DNA of 64,000 nucleotides, taken from contig JAIBAY010000005.1 in assembly GCA_019694975.1 (NCBI GenBank), positions 124,001-188,000 of the forward strand, in the 5' to 3' direction. Positions 18,499 through 27,756 of the stretch are shown one piece after another (the stretch's first letter is position 1; the number at the start of each line of letters is the position of its first letter). A program made the position numbers and the translations under genes. Origin of the DNA: Chitinophagales bacterium. GTDB taxonomy: Bacteria > Bacteroidota > Bacteroidia > Chitinophagales > UBA10324. Under the pieces are notes generated by a model. It was not told the DNA's origin, searched no databases, and worked only from the letters and a program-made list of their open reading frames with translations.

Positions 18499-18915
18499 AT
18501 GTCATCTGCTTTGAAATTTAAACCGTCATCCATCTTCAATTTATTTTTCCTGTTAAGCGGAACAATCTGGATGAATGGCTGCACGAAAGGGCCTGGCGAA
18601 GGCGGTACCTCCACCATCAAGGGAAAAGTATTTATCAATGATTACAATGGTGCAGGCGTATTGCAGTCATCTTACTATGCTCCGGAAGAACGCGTTTACC
18701 TGATTTTCGGCGATGATGATTTTTATGGACTGGATACCCGTACAAGCTATGACGGCACCTATGAATTTTTATACCTGAAGAAAGGAAGTTATACCGTTTT
18801 TGCCTATTCCGACTGCGACACATGCGCATCAACGGTGGAACCCAGTCTAAAGCACATTGAGATTACTGAAAATCATGCTACCGTGGAGGTGGATGATATT
18901 ATTCTTAAAAAATAA
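18499..18915 (+). CDS. Small putative lipoprotein with carboxypeptidase-regulatory-like fold
   Basis: 138 aa from the ATG at 18499, 2 nt after the preceding stop; the frame also allows 18469, which would overlap that gene. Signal segment FLLSGTIWMNGC with a lipobox-like NGC. Mature part STIKGKVFINDYNG...YDGTYEFLYLKKGSYTVFAYSDC is a beta-sandwich resembling CarboxypepD_reg/transthyretin-like domains. Two cysteines (CDTC) lie close together. No enzyme signature. Probably first or second in the operon that runs to the DUF2490 gene. Confidence 0.65.
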   Translation: MSSALKFKPSSIFNLFFLLSGTIWMNGCTKGPGEGGTSTIKGKVFINDYNGAGVLQSSYYAPEERVYLIFGDDDFYGLDTRTSYDGTYEFLYLKKGSYTVFAYSDCDTCASTVEPSLKHIEITENHATVEVDDIILKK

Positions 18916-18936
18916 CCTGCTCACACGGGCAACCTG

Positions 18937-19368
18937 ATGATGCTAAACAAATCCATGCATAGAATTATTCCGCTCCTCTTGTTGTCGCTTACCTTTTGGG
19001 GGAATTGTTTGGCGCAGGCACAGACAAAACCATTTCCTGGAAAAGTAAAATCCGTAACAGAGGTAGTTATTGAAAACAAAAACGGGAAAGAAACGGAGAG
19101 AAAGAAGTCATTCCAGGCATTTGATGAACAGGGCAACGTGATTGAAGAGATAGAGTTTGATGATGACACTAAAATAAAATCGCACACCACTTATGAATAC
19201 AATGAGCAGGGCATGAAGGTGAGAGAAACCTCTTTTCTGCCGGATGGCAAGGTGGATACAGTTACCGGTTTTGTTTATGATCATGAAGGTAACCGCATTT
19301 CCAAGACAGTTATGGACAGAAATGGTGAAGTGAAATCGAAAAAAATATACCGGTATGAGTACCGCTGA
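18937..19368 (+). CDS. Secreted protein with YD/RHS-like short repeats
   Basis: 143 aa with a signal peptide (LLLLSLTFWGNCLAQAQ). The mature part consists of repeated motifs of the type FDEQGNVIEE, YEYNEQGMKVRE, FVYDHEGNRISK and MDRNGEVKSK, which form YD-repeat-like beta hairpins of about 22 residues. There is no toxin domain, and it is far shorter than true Rhs proteins. Its 3' end overlaps the VTC-domain gene by 14 nt, which suggests translational coupling. Confidence 0.65.
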   Translation: MMLNKSMHRIIPLLLLSLTFWGNCLAQAQTKPFPGKVKSVTEVVIENKNGKETERKKSFQAFDEQGNVIEEIEFDDDTKIKSHTTYEYNEQGMKVRETSFLPDGKVDTVTGFVYDHEGNRISKTVMDRNGEVKSKKIYRYEYR

Positions 19369-20140
19369 GACAGTATCTGTGAAGCATGACATCTTGCAAT
19401 GCATGGCAGGATTCTCATCAATAGGCCTCAGGGAAATGGAAGCCGTGGAGCTGATGAGCCGCTTCGACAGCAAGTACATCTTCAACCGCTCGCTGCTAAC
19501 CGGATTTCTGCTGCAGCTGCAACCGTATTATAAAGTGCTTACAATTGACGGGTTGCCCCTTTTCAGGTATGAGAATTTATATTTTGACACGCCAGCCCTG
19601 CAATCATATACAGATCATCATAACGGCAAAGCAGGCAGATTCAAAGTGAGATTGAGAAGATACACTGATACCAGCAAAAGTTACCTCGAGGTAAAGAAAA
19701 AAACCAATAAAGGGCAGACACTGAAGTCGAGGCAGCGTGCCGAAGGTATCAGCAGGGAGTTGACGGCAGCACAGCTTGATTTTGCAAAATCACAGCTTGG
19801 CAGGCCGGATATTACGCTGCTCCCGCAACTCGCCAATAATTTTTCACGCATCACACTGGTCAATGAAAAAGACCGCGAGAGAGTCACTATTGATTTATTG
19901 ATTCACTTCAGTAATAACACCACTGAGAAATCGCTGGATGACCTGGTGATAGCCGAAGTGAAGCAACACCGTTCCACTTCCTTATCAGCTTTCAAGAAGC
20001 TGATGCAATCCAACCGTATCTTCCCCACCGGATTCAGTAAATATTGTTTGGGTACCTTGCTCACCTGTTCCGGTATCAAATACAACCGATTTAAGCCAAA
20101 ATTAACCGCACTAAACAAAATCTGTAATGCTGCTGACTGA
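19355..20140 (+). CDS. VTC-domain protein (polyphosphate polymerase-like)
   Basis: 261 aa, a single VTC domain. Typical elements are visible: MSRFDSKYIF near residue 35, YENLYFDTPALQSYTDH (about 70-85), GRFKVRLRRYTDTSKSYLEVKKK (about 92-115) with the basic tunnel residues, and the acidic metal-binding strand DLVIAEVKQ near 210. In yeast Vtc4 this fold makes polyphosphate from ATP. In bacteria VTC genes are commonly adjacent to DUF4956 and sometimes to CotH-like genes, and the enzymatic role is less certain. Overlaps both neighbours by 14 nt. Confidence 0.85.
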   Translation: MSTAETVSVKHDILQCMAGFSSIGLREMEAVELMSRFDSKYIFNRSLLTGFLLQLQPYYKVLTIDGLPLFRYENLYFDTPALQSYTDHHNGKAGRFKVRLRRYTDTSKSYLEVKKKTNKGQTLKSRQRAEGISRELTAAQLDFAKSQLGRPDITLLPQLANNFSRITLVNEKDRERVTIDLLIHFSNNTTEKSLDDLVIAEVKQHRSTSLSAFKKLMQSNRIFPTGFSKYCLGTLLTCSGIKYNRFKPKLTALNKICNAAD

Positions 20141-20744
20141 TGTACTTTTTGCCACGGACTATATTTTCTGGAATACTGCTGACTTGCTCGACCTGCTCTT
20201 CCGGTTTGCCTTTAATTTCCTGATTGCCTATATCATTATCAGGCGTATCTACTATCCGACGCATAAAAACAAAGATTACCTCTTCACCTATTTCCTCTTC
20301 AATATCATCATCTTCATCCTTTGCTACATGATGCGCAATACGCAGCTGGAGATCGGTGTGGCGTTTGGCCTCTTTGCTGTTTTTTCCATTTTGCGTTACC
20401 GTACACTCAACGTCGGCATTATGGACATGGCTTACCTGTTCCTCATAATCAGCGTGGGTGTGATCAACTCGCTCAGCAATGAAAAGGTGAGCATCGTGGA
20501 GATTTTATTCGCGAATCTTCTCATCGTTTCAGTAATCTATATCCTGGAAAAGATCTGGCTTGTCCGCATTGCTTCCAATAAACTGGTGATATATGAAAAG
20601 ATTGAAAACATCAGGCCGGAAAATTACGACAAGCTTATCGCTGATCTGAAAGACCGCACCGGACTTGATGTGCACCGTGTGGAGATCGGCCGTATCGATT
20701 TTATGCGCGACATCGTAAGGATTAAGATCTATTATTTCGAATAG
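20127..20744 (+). CDS. DUF4956 membrane protein
   Basis: 205 aa with four membrane helices in the first 145 residues (LLFRFAFNFLIAYIII, FTYFLFNIIIFILCYM, a helix around GVAFGLFAVFSILRY, and AYLFLIISVGVIN / ILFANLLIVSVIYIL) and a cytosolic C-terminal domain of about 60 aa. GLFAVFSILRYRT is the DUF4956 hallmark. Known as a companion of VTC-domain proteins in bacteria, probably forming an inner-membrane channel or anchor for the polymer. Its start lies 14 nt inside the VTC gene. Confidence 0.88.
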   Translation: MLLTDVLFATDYIFWNTADLLDLLFRFAFNFLIAYIIIRRIYYPTHKNKDYLFTYFLFNIIIFILCYMMRNTQLEIGVAFGLFAVFSILRYRTLNVGIMDMAYLFLIISVGVINSLSNEKVSIVEILFANLLIVSVIYILEKIWLVRIASNKLVIYEKIENIRPENYDKLIADLKDRTGLDVHRVEIGRIDFMRDIVRIKIYYFE

Positions 20745-20750
20745 CCCGCC

Positions 20751-21407
20751 GTGAGCATCAGCGCACCTGTCCGCACCACTGTCATCCTGATCTTCTTTAT
20801 CGGCAGGTTGGGCATTTTAACCGTACATGCACAGGAGCAGGATTTTCAAACCTGGACCAGCGCGCAAATCAATAAGAAGATCAGCAAGAAGATTGATCTG
20901 CAGCTTTCGCAAGAGCTGCGGCTTAAGAACAATTCTACCCAACTGGGAACAACCTTTACGGAAGCCGGATGCAAGTATAAAGTGCGGAAGCAACTCGACG
21001 TCGCAGCTTCCTACCGTTTCATTGTGGCACAGGATGCAGTGTCGCACAGGGTTTCGCTGGATGTGAGCTATGAGGTGGAAGCCGGGCATTGGTCTGCAGA
21101 ACCAAGGTTGCGTTACCTGCACCAAATACAGCATGATCAGCCTGCTGAAAACTACATCAGGCCTAAGCTTTCCGTCAATTACCGTATCAATAAAAGATGG
21201 GAGCCATATGTGAGCGGCGAATTATTCTATCATGCATTTTATAATGAAGGAAATGAATTCGACCAATACCGGTTGAGCGCGGGTTTTGAATATTCTTTCA
21301 CCAAACAGCATGCAGTGAAACTTTATTACCTGCTTACCCAGGAGATGAACGTGAACAATGCCCTGCAAAGGCATATAGCAGGGTTGAGTTACAAATATGA
21401 TTTTTAG
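20751..21407 (+). CDS. DUF2490 outer-membrane beta-barrel protein
   Basis: 218 aa with a signal peptide ending VHAQ, then alternating amphipathic strands (FQTWTSAQINKKISKKIDLQLSQELR, LRYLHQIQ, WEPYVSGELFYHAFYN, FEYSFTKQHAVKLYYLLTQE) and a C-terminal YKYDF, as in DUF2490 barrels. The start is GTG at 20751, 6 nt after DUF4956; no ATG gives the signal peptide. As the last gene of the VTC operon it may provide an outer-membrane path or anchor, which is inference from context. Confidence 0.8.
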   Translation: MSISAPVRTTVILIFFIGRLGILTVHAQEQDFQTWTSAQINKKISKKIDLQLSQELRLKNNSTQLGTTFTEAGCKYKVRKQLDVAASYRFIVAQDAVSHRVSLDVSYEVEAGHWSAEPRLRYLHQIQHDQPAENYIRPKLSVNYRINKRWEPYVSGELFYHAFYNEGNEFDQYRLSAGFEYSFTKQHAVKLYYLLTQEMNVNNALQRHIAGLSYKYDF

Positions 21408-21414
21408 CTGCTTG

Positions 21415-24021
21415 TTAAAACCACCATCCCAACTTGATATTAAATAGTCCGTGTGGCTCGTCATCAGAAACGGCATAGGTGGCCGAGAGTACAGCCAACC
21501 CAAATGGATTCAGCCAAACACCACCGCCATAACTGGTATGTATCACATTGGATGCGTCGTCATCAATCCAGACACGGCCATTGTCTAGCAAACCAATTAC
21601 ACCGATATCGGCAGGAAAAATATACGCATTAAAGTGAAATAGCTTAAGCCTTGCTTCCAGGTTATTATACAAAGCGGAGCGACCGGAAAACCGCTCTCCG
21701 CGCAGCCCGCGAACATTTTGATTTGATCTTCCGCCGATAATATTGGCCTGGTAAAATTCAAAGTCGCCGAGGTTATAGCCACCTCCAAAGCGTGTTGCAA
21801 GCACGAGCCGTTCGCCATGCCGGTCATAAAAATGATAATACAGGGAAATGAATCCGCGCAGAAAACCGAAATTGACGGTGTTGTCTTCTGTCTGTTTCAG
21901 GTAACCCGTATTCACTAAAAAACTCGTCTCAAAACGTGGCATGGTATCCTTCCGGAAAGGCTGATAGGTAAGCTGCGTGTTTATTCCCAGATAATGCTTG
22001 CGCGAAATATTATCAGCAGAGAGTGTAGGAAAGACCTCGCTGAAATTATCAATTGTATCAGGTGACAGCCGCGCCTGCTGATAGATGGGGCCGAACAAAA
22101 AACGCACATCGTCTTCCCCGCCTGCTTCCAGCGCCGGGTACAGCAGCATCTGATTGATCCGGAGTTTGTAATCTTCCACAGGAAATTCCTGTTTCGTTTC
22201 ATTTCCATAACCGAAAAAATTCTGACGGTAGTTCGGTGCATAAACATTCGCACTCACATTAAGATCCAACTTACCGATCACATCTGTAAAGTCACCCTTA
22301 TAGCCGAAATGAAAAGCACCGGTTTTCATAGCTGCTTCGCCGTCGAATGACTGCTTTGATTTGTAAGGAAATTTTTTGAATCCCTGCGTAGTTCGGGTAA
22401 CACTCGCACCCAGAAATACACCATCATCGGTATTGTAACCAAACACCGGAAAGAAGCCGTTGAAATTGTATTCATAACTCCTGGTGGTGTAGCTATTAAA
22501 TACCGTATCCGCGGAAGTATGATCGCTTGCTTCGGTTCCGGCATTAAGGTAGCTACCCGCATCACTGTCATACACTTTCGTGCGCTTGCCCCATCCAGCT
22601 GTCTGGCTCCTGTCAACCACACTATCGCTTCCCTCTCCGCCTACCAGCCTAAGCAAGGTATTATGGCCTGATTTTCCGGATACATCAAAAAAATCATCAT
22701 CACCGAGGCCATATAAAATCAACTCGCCTGTTTCGCTTTTCGTGAAGGTACGTTGATAGAATGGCCTGCCTTTAACACCATTCTTCCATTGATAAACGGT
22801 TACCTCGGTTTGCCCTGGATCTGTTCTTTTGATTTCGAAATAGTCAGGTTTATTGGTGCCGGTAACGGTCACTTTCCTGGCCAGGAATGCATAGTACTGT
22901 CCGGCAATTGCCGGAAGGTTGTCGCGACGCGCTTTTAATGTTTGCATAATTTCAGGCGCCGTAAGTTTATAAATGGTATCCGGCCAGATCCTGAACGCAG
23001 TCTCTATGTCATCATCAGACAATAATTGCCTCAGCGTATCGGCGCATTGAAGCCAGTCGCTACGGGTCATGCGCGTCAGGAAGTTGTGATCAAAATAACG
23101 CGCTCCATAGTTGAACCACTTGGTGCTGAGCGGCATTGACTTGTAACGTTGCATTTTCCGGGTACTCTGCACATTCAGGCTGGCATAAGCAGGCAGTATG
23201 CCGTCGAAATTGAAGAAAGCCTGGTCACGGTCACGTGGTATCGGGCGAAACATCTTCCGCCCGTCGGGCAGGTTGAACTGCGCCCATCGCCATTGATCTT
23301 CATGACGGTCCCAGTCGCCAATCAGCATATCAAATAAGCGCGACCGCAGCACAAATTTTTCATCCACGAAATTGTCGCTGCTTTTCAGGAGGATGTTATA
23401 GAGATCAAAAGTGCCTGTCACTTTTCTGAAGCCGCTCAGTCCTTCTTCCACGCCCGCATTGTTGAGTTCACGTTCCTCAAACAATACTACCTGATGCTTA
23501 AATACCTCGCGGAAATCGCCGAGTGCCGGATCATCCGGTACATACAAAACCATTGGATTGGAATGATAAATGCCGGCGGGCTTTGCCAGTTCTGCCGCTA
23601 CCAGGAATCCGTATGGATGCGATGCGGAAATCTGATCCTGAATGGCATCAGTTATAATGGTGTTGCGAAAAACACCTGAAACAGTTTTGGAAGGGTCTTT
23701 ATCAATGGTGCGTATCACATACTGATTGCTGTCGCCACCCAGCAGGCGCAGTGATAAGGTCTGAAAACCGCCGCCGCGTTTCAGCGGTGTAAGCCCGCCT
23801 TTCATATGCTGCATATCGAGGTATTGCATGCTGATCGGTGCCGACCATACTGCGCGATAGTGATTACCCAATAACAATCTGCCGATAAACTGGGCATGAT
23901 ACTTATCACTGGCTGCGCGCACAATCACGCTGTCGCTGTAGTTGCGATCCTGCGCTCCGGCTGCCAGCATCACCAACTGCAGCAATGCGATCATAACAAA
24001 CGATTTACTTCGATGGCGCAT
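21415..24021 (-). CDS. Fusion of a kinase-like domain and an Omp85/BamA-type beta-barrel
   Basis: 868 aa, signal peptide ending LAAGAQ. Residues about 80-280 resemble an atypical kinase fold: GGGFQTLSLRLLGG and YVIRTIDKDPSK (glycine-loop and beta3-lysine-like, about 84-113), MLIGDWDRHEDQW (about 232-244), and IPRDRDQAFF (about 261-270). The DRH and D-D pairs recall FAM20, CotH and HipA-type kinases. Residues about 540-868 are a 16-strand-like barrel of the bacterial surface antigen (D15) family with FGGGYNLGDFEF, GGRSNQNVRGLRGERF and a final aromatic WWF. In some relatives an N-terminal metallophosphoesterase precedes this region; it is absent here. Kinase activity is inference. Overlaps the upstream lipoprotein gene by 17 nt. 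Confidence 0.75.
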   Translation of the reverse strand: MRHRSKSFVMIALLQLVMLAAGAQDRNYSDSVIVRAASDKYHAQFIGRLLLGNHYRAVWSAPISMQYLDMQHMKGGLTPLKRGGGFQTLSLRLLGGDSNQYVIRTIDKDPSKTVSGVFRNTIITDAIQDQISASHPYGFLVAAELAKPAGIYHSNPMVLYVPDDPALGDFREVFKHQVVLFEERELNNAGVEEGLSGFRKVTGTFDLYNILLKSSDNFVDEKFVLRSRLFDMLIGDWDRHEDQWRWAQFNLPDGRKMFRPIPRDRDQAFFNFDGILPAYASLNVQSTRKMQRYKSMPLSTKWFNYGARYFDHNFLTRMTRSDWLQCADTLRQLLSDDDIETAFRIWPDTIYKLTAPEIMQTLKARRDNLPAIAGQYYAFLARKVTVTGTNKPDYFEIKRTDPGQTEVTVYQWKNGVKGRPFYQRTFTKSETGELILYGLGDDDFFDVSGKSGHNTLLRLVGGEGSDSVVDRSQTAGWGKRTKVYDSDAGSYLNAGTEASDHTSADTVFNSYTTRSYEYNFNGFFPVFGYNTDDGVFLGASVTRTTQGFKKFPYKSKQSFDGEAAMKTGAFHFGYKGDFTDVIGKLDLNVSANVYAPNYRQNFFGYGNETKQEFPVEDYKLRINQMLLYPALEAGGEDDVRFLFGPIYQQARLSPDTIDNFSEVFPTLSADNISRKHYLGINTQLTYQPFRKDTMPRFETSFLVNTGYLKQTEDNTVNFGFLRGFISLYYHFYDRHGERLVLATRFGGGYNLGDFEFYQANIIGGRSNQNVRGLRGERFSGRSALYNNLEARLKLFHFNAYIFPADIGVIGLLDNGRVWIDDDASNVIHTSYGGGVWLNPFGLAVLSATYAVSDDEPHGLFNIKLGWWF

Positions 24022-24970
24022 CGGGCCTGTAATTAAATTTCAGGATGTTACCATGACCATTACCGCCTTCATCTGCGATATACATGGTGCCATCATCCGA
24101 AAAAGTCATGCCTTCTGGCTGCCTGAACATAGACGGGTCGAGATTGACCATGTGTAATATTTTATTGTCACGGTTAATTACGAGCAACAACTTTCCGACC
24201 GAAGAAAGTATGTACAACTCATCTGTCACCGGGTGAACATGAATTTCTGATGGCTGGAAAGTCACATCACCTTTGCCCGGATCCAGTAAAGCACGCAGTT
24301 CATTGGTCATGAATTTATCCTTATCGTGCTGCTGCAGAAACTGCCGGATTTCGTCCAGTTTCACTGTGTAAGCAGGTATAGTTACAATTGCGTTTGAATG
24401 CAGGTCAAATGCATACACTGCTCTCATGCCTTTCATCGAAGCACCCGGCTTCTCCTTGCAGGCTATCAGTAAGCGGTTATTCTTTTCATCGTAACACAGG
24501 CCTTCCGTATCATTGTCTTTGTTGAGCGGTGTATCAAATTCTTTAGTCTTTTGATGCTTTGTATTAAAGTTGACGATGCGATGCAGGTTGCCGTCACTGC
24601 TTAAAACCCAGATGGTATCGTGCACATTGGCAACACCTTCATAATCCCCTTTTGATCCGAAGCTGATCTCTTCTTTCAGCGTTCCCTTGGCAAGATCATA
24701 GACATACACTATTCCCTTTTCATCCTGCACACATACCATTTTTGATTTCCTGTATAAATCTATCCCTGAAATTTCTGTCAGCGATTCAGGTAACTTGATT
24801 TTTTCAGCTGGCTGTGCCAGATCATAGGGAAAGTGATCAGCACTGAACGCTGATACGCTGTCCTTTTCAATGCCTGCTGCATCATCTTCTCCTGTCGGTG
24901 CCGGGTTGCCAGCACAGGAAATCAGCATGATAAGATTTAATAAACGGATAATTAAAACAGGCTGCTGCAT
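24005..24970 (-). CDS. SdiA-regulated-type beta-propeller lipoprotein
   Basis: 321 aa from the ATG at 24970, with lipobox LIMLISC (Cys at residue 20). The mature part is a six-bladed beta-propeller of the SdiA-regulated family: LTEISGIDLYRKSKMVCVQDE, GDYEGVANV, NDTEGLCYDEKNNRLLIACK, FQPSEIHVHP, QPEGMTFSDDGTMYIADEGG. Related domains often bind calcium or act as lyase/lactonase-like propellers, but no enzyme can be named. Translationally coupled to the kinase-like/Omp85 gene (17-nt overlap), so the two products may work together at the outer membrane. Confidence 0.82.
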   Translation of the reverse strand: MQQPVLIIRLLNLIMLISCAGNPAPTGEDDAAGIEKDSVSAFSADHFPYDLAQPAEKIKLPESLTEISGIDLYRKSKMVCVQDEKGIVYVYDLAKGTLKEEISFGSKGDYEGVANVHDTIWVLSSDGNLHRIVNFNTKHQKTKEFDTPLNKDNDTEGLCYDEKNNRLLIACKEKPGASMKGMRAVYAFDLHSNAIVTIPAYTVKLDEIRQFLQQHDKDKFMTNELRALLDPGKGDVTFQPSEIHVHPVTDELYILSSVGKLLLVINRDNKILHMVNLDPSMFRQPEGMTFSDDGTMYIADEGGNGHGNILKFNYRPDAPSK

Positions 24971-25228
24971 GACCACATTTTGAATAATGAAAAATAAGAA
25001 TTTCTTCAGGAATTGAATATTGCAATTACCGGTTAAATGATCGTACAATGCTAAAAAAATGGCTGCCTGCTGATCTGCCTGTCGGTAACCGGAATGGCAT
25101 GACCGGCATCATTGGTTAAACGTTCCGGGAAGTACTGCGTTGCCACTTCAAAAATTCTCCAAAAAAATTTACCTTGACCGGCATTGTCAGCCTATTTATT
25201 CAGACATTAATTTCAAATTAACCCTTCC

Positions 25229-27616
25229 ATGCTTAAAATGTATGACTACCGGGTATATAGCTATTTGAAAAGAGGACTGTTGATTGCTGCTTTAACACTA
25301 TGTTTCCGTGTGCCGGCATCAGGCCAGCAAGTGAGTGTATCAGGATCCGTGAAAGATGCTGTCACCCATGAGCCCATGATGGGCGTCAGTATCAGTTTTG
25401 GAAACAACAACGGAACCGTGACCGACAGTGCAGGCAAATACAATATCGTCTTACCGCAAGGTGAATATACTGCAGTGTTTTCTTATCTCGGTTATGAGAA
25501 TCAGAGCCGGCGGCTGAATATTAAGCCGGGAAACAGCATCATACAAAACATAGAAATGAACCAGGTAGCGAATGAACTTAACCTGGTAGTGGTAACAGCG
25601 AGCAAGTATGAAAAGAACATTACTAAAGAAACCGTATCAATGGAAGTGCTGAAACCCGAGTTTCTTGTTAATGCGAATACCATTGATCTCGATGAAGCAA
25701 TACAGAAAGTGCCCGGCATGACGATGATAGACAACCAGGCCAATGTGAGAGGTGGCAGCGGTTTCTCTTATGGAGCAGGCAGCCGTGTGCTGGTTTTGGT
25801 AGATGGTATTCCGCAGCTTACCGGTGATGCAGGCGATGTGAAATGGGAGTTTCTTCCGGTAGAGAATGTAGAACAGGTAGAGATCATCAAAGGAGCGTCT
25901 TCCGTTTTATACGGTTCATCAGCATTAAATGGTGTCATCAACCTGCGGACACGCTATCCCACCAGTGTACCGGAGACACACATCACGGCTTTCCAGGGCA
26001 TCTATCAAAACCCGCAGGACAAGGGGAAAGTATGGTGGGGAAATCAGCAACCTTATTTTGGCGGAGGCAGCTTTTTACACAGCCGCAAATTCGGGCAGTT
26101 TGATCTTGTTACGGGTGGTAACATCAATAACGACCATAGTTTTCACGAAGGGCAATATAACCTCCGTGGCCGCATCAATACCAATACGCGATACAGGTTT
26201 AAAAAAGTTGATGGCCTCTCTGCAGGAATCAACGTCAATTATATGTATTACCATTCGGGCACTTATTTTATATGGGCCGATGATACTACAGGCGCCTATC
26301 GTGCTTTGGGCGGACTTGATTCTGCCACCACTACTATTTCGGAAGGTAAAAATACCCGTATGACCATTGATCCGTTTGTAACCTATTTTTCCGGAAAGGG
26401 TGATCAGCACGATCTGAAGTTTCGCTATTTCTATACAAAAAACAATAACAATACAGACCAGGGCTCTGTATCAAATTATTACTACGGCGAATACCAGTAT
26501 CACAAACATTTTAGTTTTGATCTGAACCTGGTGGCCGGTGCATCAACCAGCTATTCGGCGGTAAATGCCGAACTCTATGGAGATCATTCCGCCAGCAATT
26601 CGGCATTGTTTACACAGCTTGACAAAACTTTCGGTAAGCTGATCGTTCTGGCCGGATTGCGCTATGAAACGTTCAGGGTTGATTCCGTAAAAGGAAACTC
26701 TCATCCCGTTTTCCGTGCAGGACTGAATTATGAACTTACACCGTCTACCTTCCTCCGTGGCTCCTTCGGGCAGGGTTATCGTTTCCCATCTATTGCAGAA
26801 AAATTTGTGAATACCTCCGTTGGTGCGTTAAAAGTTTTTCCGAATCCGGAAGTGCAGCCGGAAAACGGATGGAGTTCAGAACTCGGCATCAAACAAGCTT
26901 TCAGAATCAGTAACTGGATGGGGTATGCTGATTTGGCCGGCTTCATGCAACGCTACCATGATATGATTGAATTCAAGTTCGGCTATTATCATCCCAACCC
27001 CATACCCGGTGAATACGATCTGAATTACCTGGGTTTCGAATCGGTGAATATTGAAAATGCACGTATCAGCGGTTTTGAATTTACCATGGTCGGGCAAGGA
27101 TCTTTTTTTGGTGTGACCACGAATGTGCTGGCAGGCCTCACCTATATCAATCCCATCAATGTAGACCAAAAGGAATTTGTCGACAGCATCATCGATAATG
27201 ATCAAACCCTTACACAAGAAGTCAAGGACTCGCTGCAGCAATCCACTATTCTCAATTACCGTTTCAGGACTACCATCAAATTCAACCTTGATCAGTCATA
27301 CCGTAAATTCAGCTGGGGCGTTGAAGTACGCTATAACAGCTTCATGATTAATATTGATCCGTTCTTTGAAGGCAATGATCCCCTGATCATATATCTTTTT
27401 GGACAACCGACAGAATTCATTCCCGGCGTGAAATCGTGGCGCGAAAATCATCATCACGGCGACTACGTGGTTGACCTCCGGCTCTCCTACAATATCACTG
27501 ATAACATACGCGTATCGCTCATCACCAAGAACTCCTTTAACCGTGAATACTCCATCAGGCCGGCATTGCTGGAAGCACCGAGAAGTTATACCGCACAGCT
27601 GATATTGAAAATGTGA
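25229..27616 (+). CDS. TonB-dependent receptor with CarboxypepD_reg-like domain
   Basis: 795 aa. Signal peptide (LLIAALTLCFRVPASGQ), then a carboxypeptidase-regulatory-like domain (about 35-110; VSGSVKDAVTHEPMMGVSI, YTAVFSYLGYE). A plug domain follows (about 120-240; IDLDEAIQKVPGMTMIDN, VRGGSGFSYGAGSRVLVLVDG, VEQVEIIKGASSVLYGSSALNGVINL), then a 22-strand barrel ending in YTAQLILKM. No adjacent SusD, so it is not a SusCD pair. The ligand is unknown; the size and missing SusD favour a siderophore, vitamin or metal complex. Starts at the ATG at 25229, or the in-frame ATG at 25238. Confidence 0.93.
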   Translation: MLKMYDYRVYSYLKRGLLIAALTLCFRVPASGQQVSVSGSVKDAVTHEPMMGVSISFGNNNGTVTDSAGKYNIVLPQGEYTAVFSYLGYENQSRRLNIKPGNSIIQNIEMNQVANELNLVVVTASKYEKNITKETVSMEVLKPEFLVNANTIDLDEAIQKVPGMTMIDNQANVRGGSGFSYGAGSRVLVLVDGIPQLTGDAGDVKWEFLPVENVEQVEIIKGASSVLYGSSALNGVINLRTRYPTSVPETHITAFQGIYQNPQDKGKVWWGNQQPYFGGGSFLHSRKFGQFDLVTGGNINNDHSFHEGQYNLRGRINTNTRYRFKKVDGLSAGINVNYMYYHSGTYFIWADDTTGAYRALGGLDSATTTISEGKNTRMTIDPFVTYFSGKGDQHDLKFRYFYTKNNNNTDQGSVSNYYYGEYQYHKHFSFDLNLVAGASTSYSAVNAELYGDHSASNSALFTQLDKTFGKLIVLAGLRYETFRVDSVKGNSHPVFRAGLNYELTPSTFLRGSFGQGYRFPSIAEKFVNTSVGALKVFPNPEVQPENGWSSELGIKQAFRISNWMGYADLAGFMQRYHDMIEFKFGYYHPNPIPGEYDLNYLGFESVNIENARISGFEFTMVGQGSFFGVTTNVLAGLTYINPINVDQKEFVDSIIDNDQTLTQEVKDSLQQSTILNYRFRTTIKFNLDQSYRKFSWGVEVRYNSFMINIDPFFEGNDPLIIYLFGQPTEFIPGVKSWRENHHHGDYVVDLRLSYNITDNIRVSLITKNSFNREYSIRPALLEAPRSYTAQLILKM

Positions 27617-27690
27617 AAGCGGATGCTGGCATCAGAGCACAGGCCGGTTGTACTGACAGAACGTATGCGGAATATTCATGGCAATCATTT

Positions 27691-27698
27691 TAACTTTG
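27691..27698 (+). promoter_or_regulatory. -7 promoter element (TAACTTTG) of the DinB-like gene
   Basis: Exact TAnnTTTG followed by C, 58 nt upstream of the ATG at 27757. No clear -33 box. Confidence 0.45.
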
Positions 27699-27756
27699 CG
27701 GCAATACTTCATCTGCTGCCGGAAAAGATAATAGTCAACATTCAATAAAACACATC

